Of a stretch of DNA of 6,617 nucleotides, positions 1 to 4,967 are shown piece by piece; position 1 is the first letter of the stretch; every line of letters starts with the position of its first letter. The position numbers and the translations under genes were made by a program. The DNA comes from a bacterium (lineage in GTDB: Bacteria; JAMCPX01), in assembly GCA_021815065.1 (NCBI GenBank), contig JAKAHI010000076.1, forward strand, positions 1 through 6,617, written 5' to 3'. A model generated the notes under the pieces. That model had not been told where the DNA came from and ran no database searches. It was given only the letters and a program-made list of their open reading frames with translations.

Positions 1-124
1 TGGCTTTATGAAAGGGTATAAGGTCGAAAGACTTTACCGTGATGCAAAGCTCGGAGAGATCGGGGAAGGCACGTCGGAGATCCAGAGGGCTATCATAACG
101 AAATTTGTAGAAGACCTGTACTGA
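1..124 (+). CDS. Acyl-CoA dehydrogenase, C-terminal fragment
   Basis: Partial gene entering from the left edge; the frame begins at base 2 and gives 40 residues before TGA at 122-124. The visible piece is the final helix and tail of an FAD-dependent acyl-CoA dehydrogenase, which oxidises an acyl-CoA to the trans-2-enoyl-CoA and passes electrons to ETF. Recognisable segments are GYKVERLYRDAK followed by GEIGEGTSEIQR, the family's C-terminal signature. The Glu in GEGTSEIQ (codon at 65-67) sits where medium- and short-chain enzymes carry the catalytic base. Substrate chain length cannot be judged from this fragment. It converges on lpxC with only 9 bp between the two stops, so the two genes are not in one transcript. 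Confidence 0.93.
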   Translation, partial: GFMKGYKVERLYRDAKLGEIGEGTSEIQRAIITKFVEDLY

Positions 125-133
125 CCAGGTTTG

Positions 134-1018
134 TCAGGCGGTGAATGCCATTGCAGGCTGTAACACCTGTTGCTCCGTGACGAAACCCTTTTCAAGCATG
201 GATATGAACTTCTTTACGAACAGGTGGTTCAGGGCATGTCCGCTCTTATAACTCGTGATGTGTCCTTTAAGAGGTGTCCCTATCGTATAAAGGTCGCCGA
301 GGAGATCCAGTATTTTGTGACGGATAAACTCATCCGGATATCTCAGGCCGTCCGGATTCATAATGTCATTTTCGTCCAGTACTATGGTGTTTTCAAGCGA
401 AGAGCCCTTGGCAAGTCCCAGAGACTGCATGGTGTTATAATCTTTTAAGAAGCCAAATGTCCTTGCCCTCGATATCTCGGAATAAAAATGTTCGGGGGTG
501 TTATGATAGGTGTAGTGCTGTTTCAGTATCTTCGGATGGGCAAAATCTATAATACCGTCTATGGTGAGCGTCGCAGCGGGGCTGTATTTTATATAGCCGT
601 CGTTATGCTCAACCGCAAATTCGGATTCTATGGTAAAAGAGTCTTTTTTTGCGGGTAAGGTAAATACTCCTGCATCGAGCATAGCCTCGGCAAAGAGAGA
701 TGCACTCCCGTCCCCGCCCGGGACTTCATCGCCCTCTACTTCAATGATTGCACTGTCTATGCCAAAACCATGGAGAGCGCTTAACAGATGTTCTACCGTG
801 AAGATCGTGAACTGATCGTCTCCGATGCTTGTTGCAAACATGGTGCTTTTGACCTTATCGAGAGCAAGCTTTATATATCTTACTCTGTTACCCACTTTTT
901 TGGCAAACAGAATATGATCATTCTCTGAAGCCGGATGAATGGTTATTCTTGAAAATTCACCGGTATGCAGGCCATAACCCTCACAGACTATCTTCCTTTT
1001 TACCGTTTTTTTAAACAT
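134..1018 (-). CDS. lpxC: UDP-3-O-acyl-N-acetylglucosamine deacetylase
   Basis: Zinc-dependent cytoplasmic deacetylase that performs the committed step of lipid A synthesis, removing acetate from UDP-3-O-acyl-GlcNAc. With an ATG start at 1018 the protein has 294 residues, close to the family's usual ~300. The reading frame stays open to a TTG at 1039, but the ATG puts MFKKTVKRKIVCEGYGLHTG in register with the known LpxC N-terminus. Numbered from the TTG, the zinc ligands are H84 (VEHLLSAL), H241 and D245 (RHKILDLLGD), with E83 and H268 (YKSGHALNH) as the catalytic pair. All are present, so the enzyme should be active. A small oddity is PGGDGSA where many homologues have PxMDGSA. No clear Shine-Dalgarno precedes the ATG, and a promoter lies only about 10 nt upstream. 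The HIT gene is upstream on the same strand with a 113 bp gap. Confidence 0.97.
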   Translation of the reverse strand: MFKKTVKRKIVCEGYGLHTGEFSRITIHPASENDHILFAKKVGNRVRYIKLALDKVKSTMFATSIGDDQFTIFTVEHLLSALHGFGIDSAIIEVEGDEVPGGDGSASLFAEAMLDAGVFTLPAKKDSFTIESEFAVEHNDGYIKYSPAATLTIDGIIDFAHPKILKQHYTYHNTPEHFYSEISRARTFGFLKDYNTMQSLGLAKGSSLENTIVLDENDIMNPDGLRYPDEFIRHKILDLLGDLYTIGTPLKGHITSYKSGHALNHLFVKKFISMLEKGFVTEQQVLQPAMAFTA

Positions 1019-1028
1019 CACAAAAAAT

Positions 1029-1057
1029 AATATATGCAAAGTTCATACCACATGCAA
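1029..1057 (-). promoter_or_regulatory. Candidate sigma-70 promoter of lpxC
   Basis: On the minus strand TTGCAT (1057-1052) is followed after 17 bp by TATATT (1034-1029). The -10 matches 5 of 6 consensus bases and the -35 matches 4 of 6. The expected start of transcription falls about 7 nt later, within 2-4 nt of the lpxC ATG at 1018, or on the in-frame GTG at 1021. The mRNA would then be leaderless or nearly so, which fits the missing Shine-Dalgarno. The word TTTGCAT occurs twice here, in the -35 and just before the -10. This call rests on the motif only. Confidence 0.4.
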
Positions 1058-1103
1058 AGCTATTGTTTTTCAGTCTATTAGCAGTTTTTGGGTTATGAGG
1101 AAT

Positions 1104-1119
1104 GTGATAGTAACATCAC
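1104..1119. repeat. Small inverted repeat GTGAT-N6-ATCAC
   Basis: Perfect 5 bp arms (1104-1108 and 1115-1119) around a 6 bp centre, placed between the HIT gene stop and the lpxC promoter. It could be an operator dyad about 45-75 bp upstream of the lpxC -35/-10 or a weak hairpin in the HIT mRNA tail. It resembles a CRP-type TGTGA...TCACA site, but the half-site spacing is not that of a CRP site. No T-tract follows on the minus strand, so it is not a good terminator. Confidence 0.3.
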
Positions 1120-1131
1120 GGGTTGGGAATA

Positions 1132-1476
1132 TTATGCTACATGTATATGCAGCGGTGCACCACCGACGACATGCAGGTGGATATGATAAATACTCTGGCC
1201 TCCCCATTGTTTTACGTTAAACACAGCTTTAAAACCTTTTTCGGAAATGCCCGTCTTATCGGCCATCTGTTTTGCGACAAGCATAATCTTCCCCAGGAGC
1301 AGTTGGTCCTGGTCGGTTATGTCGGCAAGTGTCGCTATATGTTTTTTGGGTATAATCAGAAGATGTACCGGGGCAACGGGATGGAGATCATTTACCACTA
1401 TCACATCGTCATCTTCATAGAGAAACTGAGACGGTATCTTCCTGTTCGCAACCTGACAGAATATGCAATCTTCCAT
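1132..1476 (-). CDS. HIT-family (histidine triad) nucleotide hydrolase/transferase
   Basis: A 114-residue cytosolic protein of the HINT/HIT branch, which usually hydrolyses purine nucleoside phosphoramidates or acyl-adenylates. From the ATG at 1476 the order is: CIFC (C4, C7), a probable metal-binding pair; DLHPVAPVHLLIIPKKH (30-46), the conserved strand and His; FNVKQWGGQSIYHIHLH (86-102), with the triad H98-H100-H102. H100 is the expected nucleophile. The frame runs open to 1506, but an AGGAGG 5 nt upstream of 1476 fixes this start and the protein then begins MEDCIFC as in relatives. The tail after the triad reads VVGGAPLHIHVA and lacks the W-P-P-G ending of classical HinT proteins. Physiological substrate unknown. 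It lies 113 bp upstream of lpxC on the same strand. Confidence 0.95.
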   Translation of the reverse strand: MEDCIFCQVANRKIPSQFLYEDDDVIVVNDLHPVAPVHLLIIPKKHIATLADITDQDQLLLGKIMLVAKQMADKTGISEKGFKAVFNVKQWGGQSIYHIHLHVVGGAPLHIHVA

Positions 1477-1481
1477 GGCTT

Positions 1482-1487
1482 CCTCCT
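1482..1487 (-). promoter_or_regulatory. Ribosome binding site of the HIT gene
   Basis: A full AGGAGG on the minus strand, 5 nt before the ATG at 1476. It decides between this start and the longer open frame that begins at 1506. Confidence 0.85.
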
Positions 1488-1608
1488 GACAAGAATCTGG
1501 TATCAAACCCTTTGTTGAAAGGCAAGGTATTTTAACTTATTGGCACCGAGAACCGCATTTGAAACATGCGGGGAATAAAAAAGAATCTTACGCCAGTTAG
1601 CACCACCG

Positions 1609-1658
1609 TTAACCCGAAAAATGCAATAAGGAGGTTTACTTATTCGTTCAATCCCGCG
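1609..1658 (+). repeat. Left inverted-repeat arm
   Basis: Left arm of the palindromic element, made of three blocks (1609-1624, 1625-1638, 1650-1658) that match the right arm in reverse complement. The first two blocks are contiguous here. Confidence 0.75.
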
Positions 1659-1775
1659 ATCCACCTGATATCTATATATTTCCATATAGAAACGAGATTT
1701 CAGTCCTCTGTATGTTTATATGCCATTACCCGGTATGGTTTCCTCATCGGATTTTCGAAGAATACCTTTATCTGA

Positions 1776-1835
1776 CGCGGGATTATCGCTTATTGCATAA
1801 ACCTCCTTATTTTACAATCGCATTTTTCGGGTTAA
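1776..1835 (-). repeat. Right inverted-repeat arm
   Basis: Right arm of the palindromic element. Its blocks at 1820-1835, 1798-1811 and 1776-1784 mirror the left arm; 8 bases at 1812-1819 separate the first two. Confidence 0.75.
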
Positions 1836-1925
1836 TGGAGAGGATACTACGATACTATTTAATTCCTTAGATCATTATTTTGTAAGTTCTATACAGAATG
1901 CAGAGAAGATCGGGAGAAAAGTAAC

Positions 1926-1951
1926 TCCCCTAACCCCTCTTATGTAAGAGG
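1926..1951. repeat. REP-like short palindrome
   Basis: CCTCTTA (1936-1942), a two-base TG centre, then TAAGAGG (1945-1951) form a perfect 7 bp stem. The preceding TCCCCTAACCC gives the whole the look of the C-rich palindromic words dispersed between genes in many bacterial genomes. That resemblance is from memory and only one copy is in the window. It lies downstream of the DUF502 terminator on the minus strand. Confidence 0.4.
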
Positions 1952-1970
1952 CGTAACGCAGAAGTTCGGG

Positions 1971-2002
1971 AATAAAAAGTTTGGTTGCGGCTGAAAGCCG
2001 CA
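1971..2002 (-). terminator. Probable intrinsic terminator of the yjbQ-pilZ-DUF502 transcript
   Basis: On the minus strand, about 30 nt after the DUF502 stop, TGCGGCT-TTC-AGCCGCA forms a 7 bp GC-rich stem (2002-1986), followed 7 nt later by TTTTTATT. The distance to the T-run is longer than ideal. An AAGT/ACTT pairing outside the stem, with a bulge, would bring the T-run next to the hairpin. Confidence 0.6.
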
Positions 2003-2031
2003 CTTGAAGGACTTTCTCATGATGCCGGGGT

Positions 2032-2691
2032 TTATTGTTGCGTAAACGGTACAGCCTTTATGTCCTTCTTGAGGCCGACACCCATGGTCAGGATGATCTT
2101 GAATGCCTCCTCTATGGATATATTAAGCTCATAGAGACTCGATTTTTTCACGAAGAGGAAGAATCCCGATGTCGGGTTCGGCACTGTCGGTATAAATACA
2201 GTCAAATTCTCCGGTTCTTCCATATTCGAGATCTCTGCCTTACCGACGACAAACCCTATGGCATAGCTACCTGCTCTCGGGAACTCTACAAGCACGACAT
2301 GGTTGAACTGTTTTCTGTTCTCTGTAAATGCATCGGTGATCTGTTTTGCCCCGTTGTAGATCCCTTTGATAAACGGGGTGTTTGAAAAGACATCCTCCAT
2401 GAAGCTCAGCAGTTTTTGTCCAATATAATTATAGGTCATCAGTCCAATTATGAAAATTAATATAAGGGCAATGATAAGGCTTATGCCGCGCACATGGATA
2501 TAGGTTTGAGGGTTTATTATACTCGGAAGCATACCAAGCAGGCTGTCAGACCATGATATGAGGATCCTGATTATGAAGATCGTTATAATTACCGGTATAA
2601 GAACAGCAACTCCGGCAAGAAAAATATTTCTTATTTTGACGCTTAACTTATTTTTTATTTTATGTATTTGTGGAATCGAGCTATTCAACAA
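2032..2691 (-). CDS. DUF502 family inner-membrane protein
   Basis: A 219-residue integral membrane protein of the DUF502 family, whose plant relatives are the COV (continuous vascular ring) proteins; the bacterial function is not established. Two hydrophobic segments lie at about residues 22-46 and 68-90, the second ending in NYIG (88-91). The soluble part carries the family marks PFIKGIYNGAKQ (106-117), VVLVEFPRAG (132-141), IGFVVG (145-150) and PTVPNPTSGF (168-177). Length is normal. No ATG is available near the N-terminus. TTG at 2691 is chosen because AAGAGGA lies 5 nt upstream; an adjacent TTG at 2688 is equally in frame. The start overlaps the end of the PilZ gene by 11 bp, pointing to translational coupling. 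It is the last gene of the trio. Confidence 0.93.
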   Translation of the reverse strand: MLNSSIPQIHKIKNKLSVKIRNIFLAGVAVLIPVIITIFIIRILISWSDSLLGMLPSIINPQTYIHVRGISLIIALILIFIIGLMTYNYIGQKLLSFMEDVFSNTPFIKGIYNGAKQITDAFTENRKQFNHVVLVEFPRAGSYAIGFVVGKAEISNMEEPENLTVFIPTVPNPTSGFFLFVKKSSLYELNISIEEAFKIILTMGVGLKKDIKAVPFTQQ

Positions 2692-3079
2692 AGATGTCCT
2701 CTTGAGTCGATCCCTTTTCGTTTTCCACGTAAGAGATCAGGTATTTTTTACTTTGCTCGTCGAGTTCCAGGAACTTTACACCCATCCCTGGCAGGGCATC
2801 CTGAGTCGGTTCGGTCCCCGGTTTGTATTCATGCGACCATATTACCTCACCCTTTGCTTCGATAAGCTTGATTGCACCAGGAAGCCGGAACCGTATGTCG
2901 AGCATTATCCCTTTTTTCAGGGGTGATCCCGTCTGGATGAGGAACCCTCCAATACTCATATCCGTTGTATAGTCAATCTTGTAATTATCGGTGCCCTCGA
3001 TCGAGAGGAGAACGGGTATGCAGATCAACCTCCTCTGTTGTTTCCGTATCTGGTGGAGCAAATTTAAATCATCGTTCAT
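2681..3079 (-). CDS. PilZ-domain protein, putative c-di-GMP receptor
   Basis: A 132-residue protein that is essentially one PilZ domain, a module that binds cyclic di-GMP and passes the signal to partner proteins. Visible features are RKQQRR (residues 12-17), giving the R-x3-R arm R12/R16; DMSIGG (40-45), matching D/N-x-S-x-x-G; and a following beta-barrel with PLKKG, RFRLPG and PGMGVKF. Both halves of the binding motif are therefore present and ligand binding is plausible. There is no membrane segment or attached enzymatic domain. The ATG at 3079 overlaps the yjbQ stop by 4 bp (ATGA), and its own 3' end overlaps the DUF502 start, so the three are probably co-translated. Its target is unknown; the DUF502 protein is the obvious local candidate. 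Confidence 0.92.
   Translation of the reverse strand: MNDDLNLLHQIRKQQRRLICIPVLLSIEGTDNYKIDYTTDMSIGGFLIQTGSPLKKGIMLDIRFRLPGAIKLIEAKGEVIWSHEYKPGTEPTQDALPGMGVKFLELDEQSKKYLISYVENEKGSTQEDIFVE
2697..2703 (-). promoter_or_regulatory. Ribosome binding site supporting a TTG start for DUF502
   Basis: AAGAGGA on the minus strand, inside the 3' end of the PilZ gene, 5 nt before TTG at 2691. It supports initiation at this non-ATG codon, since the frame has no suitable ATG nearby. Confidence 0.65.
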
Positions 3080-3471
3080 AGCGGTGTAACTTCTATGAGC
3101 AGGCTCCTCGTCCTTGGCCCGTCAAATTCACAAAAGAAAACAGACTGCCAAGTGCCGAGCACAAGCCTGCCGTTTTCGACAAACAACGACAGGGTAACGC
3201 CTATCATACTTGATTTAATGTGTGCATCGGCATTGCCCTCTTTGTGATTATAGTCCCGGTCTGCAGGTGCAATCTTGTTGAGCGTTTCAAGGATGTCCTG
3301 TTTTACCGCGGGGTCTGCGTTCTCATTGATCGTAATACCGCCTGTCGTGTGCGGTACGAACAAATAACAAATACCCCTCACAATGCCCAGCTTCTTGAGC
3401 AGTGCGTTCACATCGGCCGTAATATCGATGAGCTCTATCCTCTTTTTCGTAACGACGGGTATATGTTTCAT
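3076..3471 (-). CDS. yjbQ: YjbQ/UPF0047 family protein
   Basis: A 131-residue protein of the UPF0047/YjbQ family, small homotrimeric proteins. Family members have been reported to have a weak, secondary thiamine phosphate synthase activity; the true role is unclear. The signature is complete: PHTTGGITINENADP (40-54) with H41, then HKEGNADAHIKSS (76-88) with H76 and H84, and LVLGTWQ...FCEFDGPR (103-120). The three histidines are the likely metal or ligand site. Length is typical. The start at 3471 is the ATG giving MKHIPVVT; the only Shine-Dalgarno-like word is a weak AGAGA about 10 nt upstream. It is the first gene of the trio and its stop overlaps the PilZ start. A strong terminator hairpin lies just 14 nt or so upstream of the start. 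Confidence 0.95.
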   Translation of the reverse strand: MKHIPVVTKKRIELIDITADVNALLKKLGIVRGICYLFVPHTTGGITINENADPAVKQDILETLNKIAPADRDYNHKEGNADAHIKSSMIGVTLSLFVENGRLVLGTWQSVFFCEFDGPRTRSLLIEVTPL

Positions 3472-3484
3472 GGCTGCAATTCTC

Positions 3485-3515
3485 TAAAAATAAAGCCCCT
3501 GTAAGACAGGGGCTT
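3485..3515 (-). terminator. Strong intrinsic terminator after the lipoprotein gene
   Basis: On the minus strand AAGCCCCTGT-CTT-ACAGGGGCTT makes a 10 bp perfect stem (3515-3493) with a 3 nt loop, running straight into TTTATTTTTA. It lies about 35 nt after the lipoprotein stop and ends about 14 nt before the yjbQ ATG, so it both closes the lipoprotein transcript and sits in the yjbQ leader region. Confidence 0.9.
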
Positions 3516-3549
3516 ACTCAGATCGTATATAATCTCTCCGTATAGCATA

Positions 3550-4491
3550 TCAGGGCTGGACATTCACGATGCTGACGGATCCGGTAATGGCTTCAGCATA
3601 GCTCTGACCGAGTACCGTCGTCGTCGTATCGCTTGCTGAAAGCACACCAGTTGCTACCACTTGATATGCACCGGGCGGCACATTAAATGCCAGGAAATCA
3701 CCCTGGCTCGATGTCCATGTCAATGAAGGGTCTGGCAAGCCGAGCGGCGGATTGCCATAAAAAATGCCTTGTGTAACTATGGCACCCGTACTGATATTTT
3801 GTAAGGTGACTATGGCATTCTCAATTGCATCACCGGCACAGTTGCTTACCGTACCGACTATAGCACCCAATGACGGGTCCTGAGTTACTTTAGCACTGCT
3901 GCTCGCAAGGGACACTATAGTGCCGGACATCAATTCCACAGGTATTAATGCATTTGCATCCGCGGCAGAGACAATCTCCCCGAATTGGTATGTATCCATA
4001 TAGCCTGAGGCACTGGCTTTCACAGCAAAGAGAACCCCGGTGGGGAGTGTTGTTGTTATCGTTCCCGATGCACCGGATGTAACGGTAATATCCGGTGTTT
4101 GGTTTGCCACCTTGTTGCTTGTTGAGGTAAAGAGGGAGATAGATGCTCCAACAACAGCACCGCCAAGTCCGTAACTTTGTGCATTTAATCCTACCGATAT
4201 AGGTGCCCCCTGGAGTATGGCAGTACAGGTTGATACATACGTCCCGCCATTTGTCACAATTATGGGGGGAGGCAGGGTAGTATTAGTTGGTGGAGGTTGT
4301 GGCTTTGTTTGTTGTGTTGTACATCCGAGGAGCTTCTGCATGTCAGCGGGCAGATTCTGCGAACAAACAGAAGGATTATTCCCGGCCGGCACATATCCGG
4401 ATCCACCGCTGCAACTACTCATGAAGGCTATGAAAGAAACTAACATAAACACGATAAATAACGTTCCTTTATTGTTTGTTATTTGTTTCAT
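3550..4491 (-). CDS. Lipoprotein with two carboxypeptidase-regulatory-like domains
   Basis: A 313-residue exported lipoprotein of unknown function. The N-terminus has KQITNNK, a hydrophobic stretch (about 10-24) and a lipobox MSSC with the modified Cys at 27, so it should be anchored to a membrane, probably the outer one. A Gly/Ser stretch and a short segment with C43 and C57 follow, then a Pro/Thr-rich linker (about 62-78). The rest looks like two beta-sandwich units: about 89-190, ending in a VKASASGY-like strand, and about 207-313. The second has the clear order GAIVGTV...AIENAIVTLQN...GDFLAFNVPPGAYQVVATG, as in carboxypeptidase-regulatory-like folds. No protease or catalytic residues are evident. 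AAGGGAGG 6 nt before the ATG supports the start. It has its own promoter and terminator, so it is probably a single-gene unit. Composition is rich in Ser, Thr, Ala and Gly. Confidence 0.88.
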   Translation of the reverse strand: MKQITNNKGTLFIVFMLVSFIAFMSSCSGGSGYVPAGNNPSVCSQNLPADMQKLLGCTTQQTKPQPPPTNTTLPPPIIVTNGGTYVSTCTAILQGAPISVGLNAQSYGLGGAVVGASISLFTSTSNKVANQTPDITVTSGASGTITTTLPTGVLFAVKASASGYMDTYQFGEIVSAADANALIPVELMSGTIVSLASSSAKVTQDPSLGAIVGTVSNCAGDAIENAIVTLQNISTGAIVTQGIFYGNPPLGLPDPSLTWTSSQGDFLAFNVPPGAYQVVATGVLSASDTTTTVLGQSYAEAITGSVSIVNVQP

Positions 4492-4516
4492 AAGTAACCT
4501 CCCTTACTTTTTTACA

Positions 4517-4545
4517 AACATACAGGAGCATTTGGACTGTGTCAA
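4517..4545 (-). promoter_or_regulatory. Sigma-70 promoter of the lipoprotein gene
   Basis: Perfect -35 TTGACA (4545-4540 on the minus strand), 17 bp spacer, then TATGTT (4522-4517; 4 of 6). Transcription would start near 4510, about 20 nt before the ATG, leaving room for the good Shine-Dalgarno AAGGGAGG at 4505-4498. Confidence 0.65.
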
Positions 4546-4590
4546 GGACACCGTTCGTCCTGCTTGCCCCCGCGATTTTATTGTATCCCC

Positions 4591-4605
4591 ACGGTTCGTA
4601 ACCGT
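4591..4605. repeat. Small dyad at the feoA stop
   Basis: ACGGTT-CGT-AACCGT, a perfect 6 bp stem that overlaps the first base of the feoA stop codon. No T-run follows on the minus strand, so it may add RNA stability but is a poor terminator candidate. Confidence 0.35.
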
Positions 4606-4907
4606 TAAAGTTTGTTAACCTCGCTGTTTTTGGCCGGATAAACCTCGATAAAAATCCTTGAGGCTGCGCCCTTTCCTATCGCAGACTTTGTTCCTTCGGA
4701 TGATACGATGATCGGTCCGCCCGAAGCATTGACAACCTTTATCTTACTGCCGGTGCGTATCCCTATGTTGATAAGTTTTTTGATGAATCCCATTCCGCCC
4801 ATGACCTGTTTTACAGTCCCTTCCTGACCCGATTTCATGGCGTTTAACGGACTGAGAGCTGGCTGATCCCTTTTGATTTCGTCGGTTTTGTCTTTATTGA
4901 GTCCCAT
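4605..4907 (-). CDS. feoA: FeoA-domain protein (ferrous iron transport)
   Basis: A small SH3-like protein of the FeoA family, which normally works with the ferrous iron permease FeoB at the inner membrane. The domain spans about residues 20-89 of the 100-residue product: PLNAMKSGQEGTV (20-32), then KKLINIGIRTGSKIKVV (43-59), the FeoA turn with conserved Leu, Gly and Gly, then GGPIIVSS and a C-terminal ASRIFIEV strand. The start is uncertain. The frame is open upstream to ATG 4964 (TTG 4967), giving 119-120 residues, but there is no Shine-Dalgarno there. A promoter and Fur box occupy 4914-4942, so transcription would begin at about the ATG at 4907. That start is preferred here and implies a leaderless mRNA. 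If a promoter further upstream is used, the protein gains MAASETTIDI... No feoB is in the window. Confidence 0.85.
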   Translation of the reverse strand: MGLNKDKTDEIKRDQPALSPLNAMKSGQEGTVKQVMGGMGFIKKLINIGIRTGSKIKVVNASGGPIIVSSEGTKSAIGKGAASRIFIEVYPAKNSEVNKL

Positions 4908-4913
4908 ACCTTT

Positions 4914-4942
4914 TTGATAATGATTTTCAACAGCAATGTCAA
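4914..4942 (-). promoter_or_regulatory. Candidate sigma-70 promoter of feoA
   Basis: Perfect -35 TTGACA (4942-4937, minus strand), 17 bp spacer, then TATCAA (4919-4914; 4 of 6). The predicted transcription start is 6-7 nt further, on or next to the ATG at 4907. The motif lies within the upstream extension of the feoA frame, which argues against that extension being translated. Confidence 0.55.
4915..4929 (-). promoter_or_regulatory. Fur box overlapping the feoA -10
   Basis: The minus strand reads TGAAAATCATTATCA, matching 13 of 14 defined positions of the 7-1-7 Fur consensus TGATAATnATTATCA. It covers the -10 and part of the spacer of the feoA promoter, the classical position for iron-dependent repression. 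A ferrous iron transport gene directly downstream makes the function coherent. The call is from motif match and context only. Confidence 0.7.
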
Positions 4943-4967
4943 TAGTTGTTTCCGAAGCCGCCATCAA

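Larger units (their letters stand above)
1607..1838. mobile_element. MITE-like element or IS remnant with long inverted repeats
   Basis: Two arms of about 50-65 bp mirror each other around a ~110 bp centre. Perfect blocks pair as follows: TTAACCCGAAAAATGC at 1609-1624 with its complement at 1820-1835 (16 bp); AATAAGGAGGTTTA at 1625-1638 with 1798-1811 (14 bp); AATCCCGCG at 1650-1658 with 1776-1784 (9 bp). The right arm has 8 extra bases (1812-1819) between the first two blocks. No transposase is encoded. On the minus strand the right arm reads AAGGAGG-TTT-ATG, a ribosome binding site and start, but a stop comes after two codons, as expected of a decayed gene start. TTAA sits at both outer tips; no other target duplication is visible. 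It could instead be a large structured RNA or regulator-binding palindrome. Confidence 0.55.
1477..2031. other. Gene-poor spacer with repeats (about 0.55 kb)
   Basis: No convincing gene on either strand. In order it holds the HIT ribosome binding site; a CCGCAT-N7-ATGCGG dyad at 1553-1571; a long imperfect palindrome at 1607-1838; a near-tandem GATACTAC/GATACTAT at 1843-1858; a REP-like hairpin at 1936-1951; and a probable terminator for the DUF502 operon at 1971-2002. The motif GGGAATAAAAA occurs twice (about 1571 and 1968). Short open frames here (for example 1503-1685 on the minus strand) run across the repeat arms, have no ribosome binding site and match no family I recognise. Confidence 0.7.

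Noticed and set aside
114..130. ACCTG-N7-CAGGT dyad at the acyl-CoA dehydrogenase stop, possible terminator
   Set aside because: The stem is only 5 bp and no T-run follows on either strand.
1103..1119. CRP/FNR site upstream of lpxC
   Set aside because: The half-sites TGTGA and TCAC are separated by 8 rather than 6 bases and the last base does not fit.
1503..1685. 60-residue minus-strand frame upstream of the HIT gene
   Set aside because: Its first part is the inverted-repeat arm, it has no clear ribosome binding site, and the translation matches no family I recognise.
1566..1775. 69-residue plus-strand frame in the spacer
   Set aside because: It runs through the repeat arm and element centre without a ribosome binding site; low plausibility as a protein.
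4221..4335. Proline-rich coding segment of the lipoprotein seen as a possible tandem repeat
   Set aside because: The Pro and Thr runs are irregular and have no fixed repeat unit.
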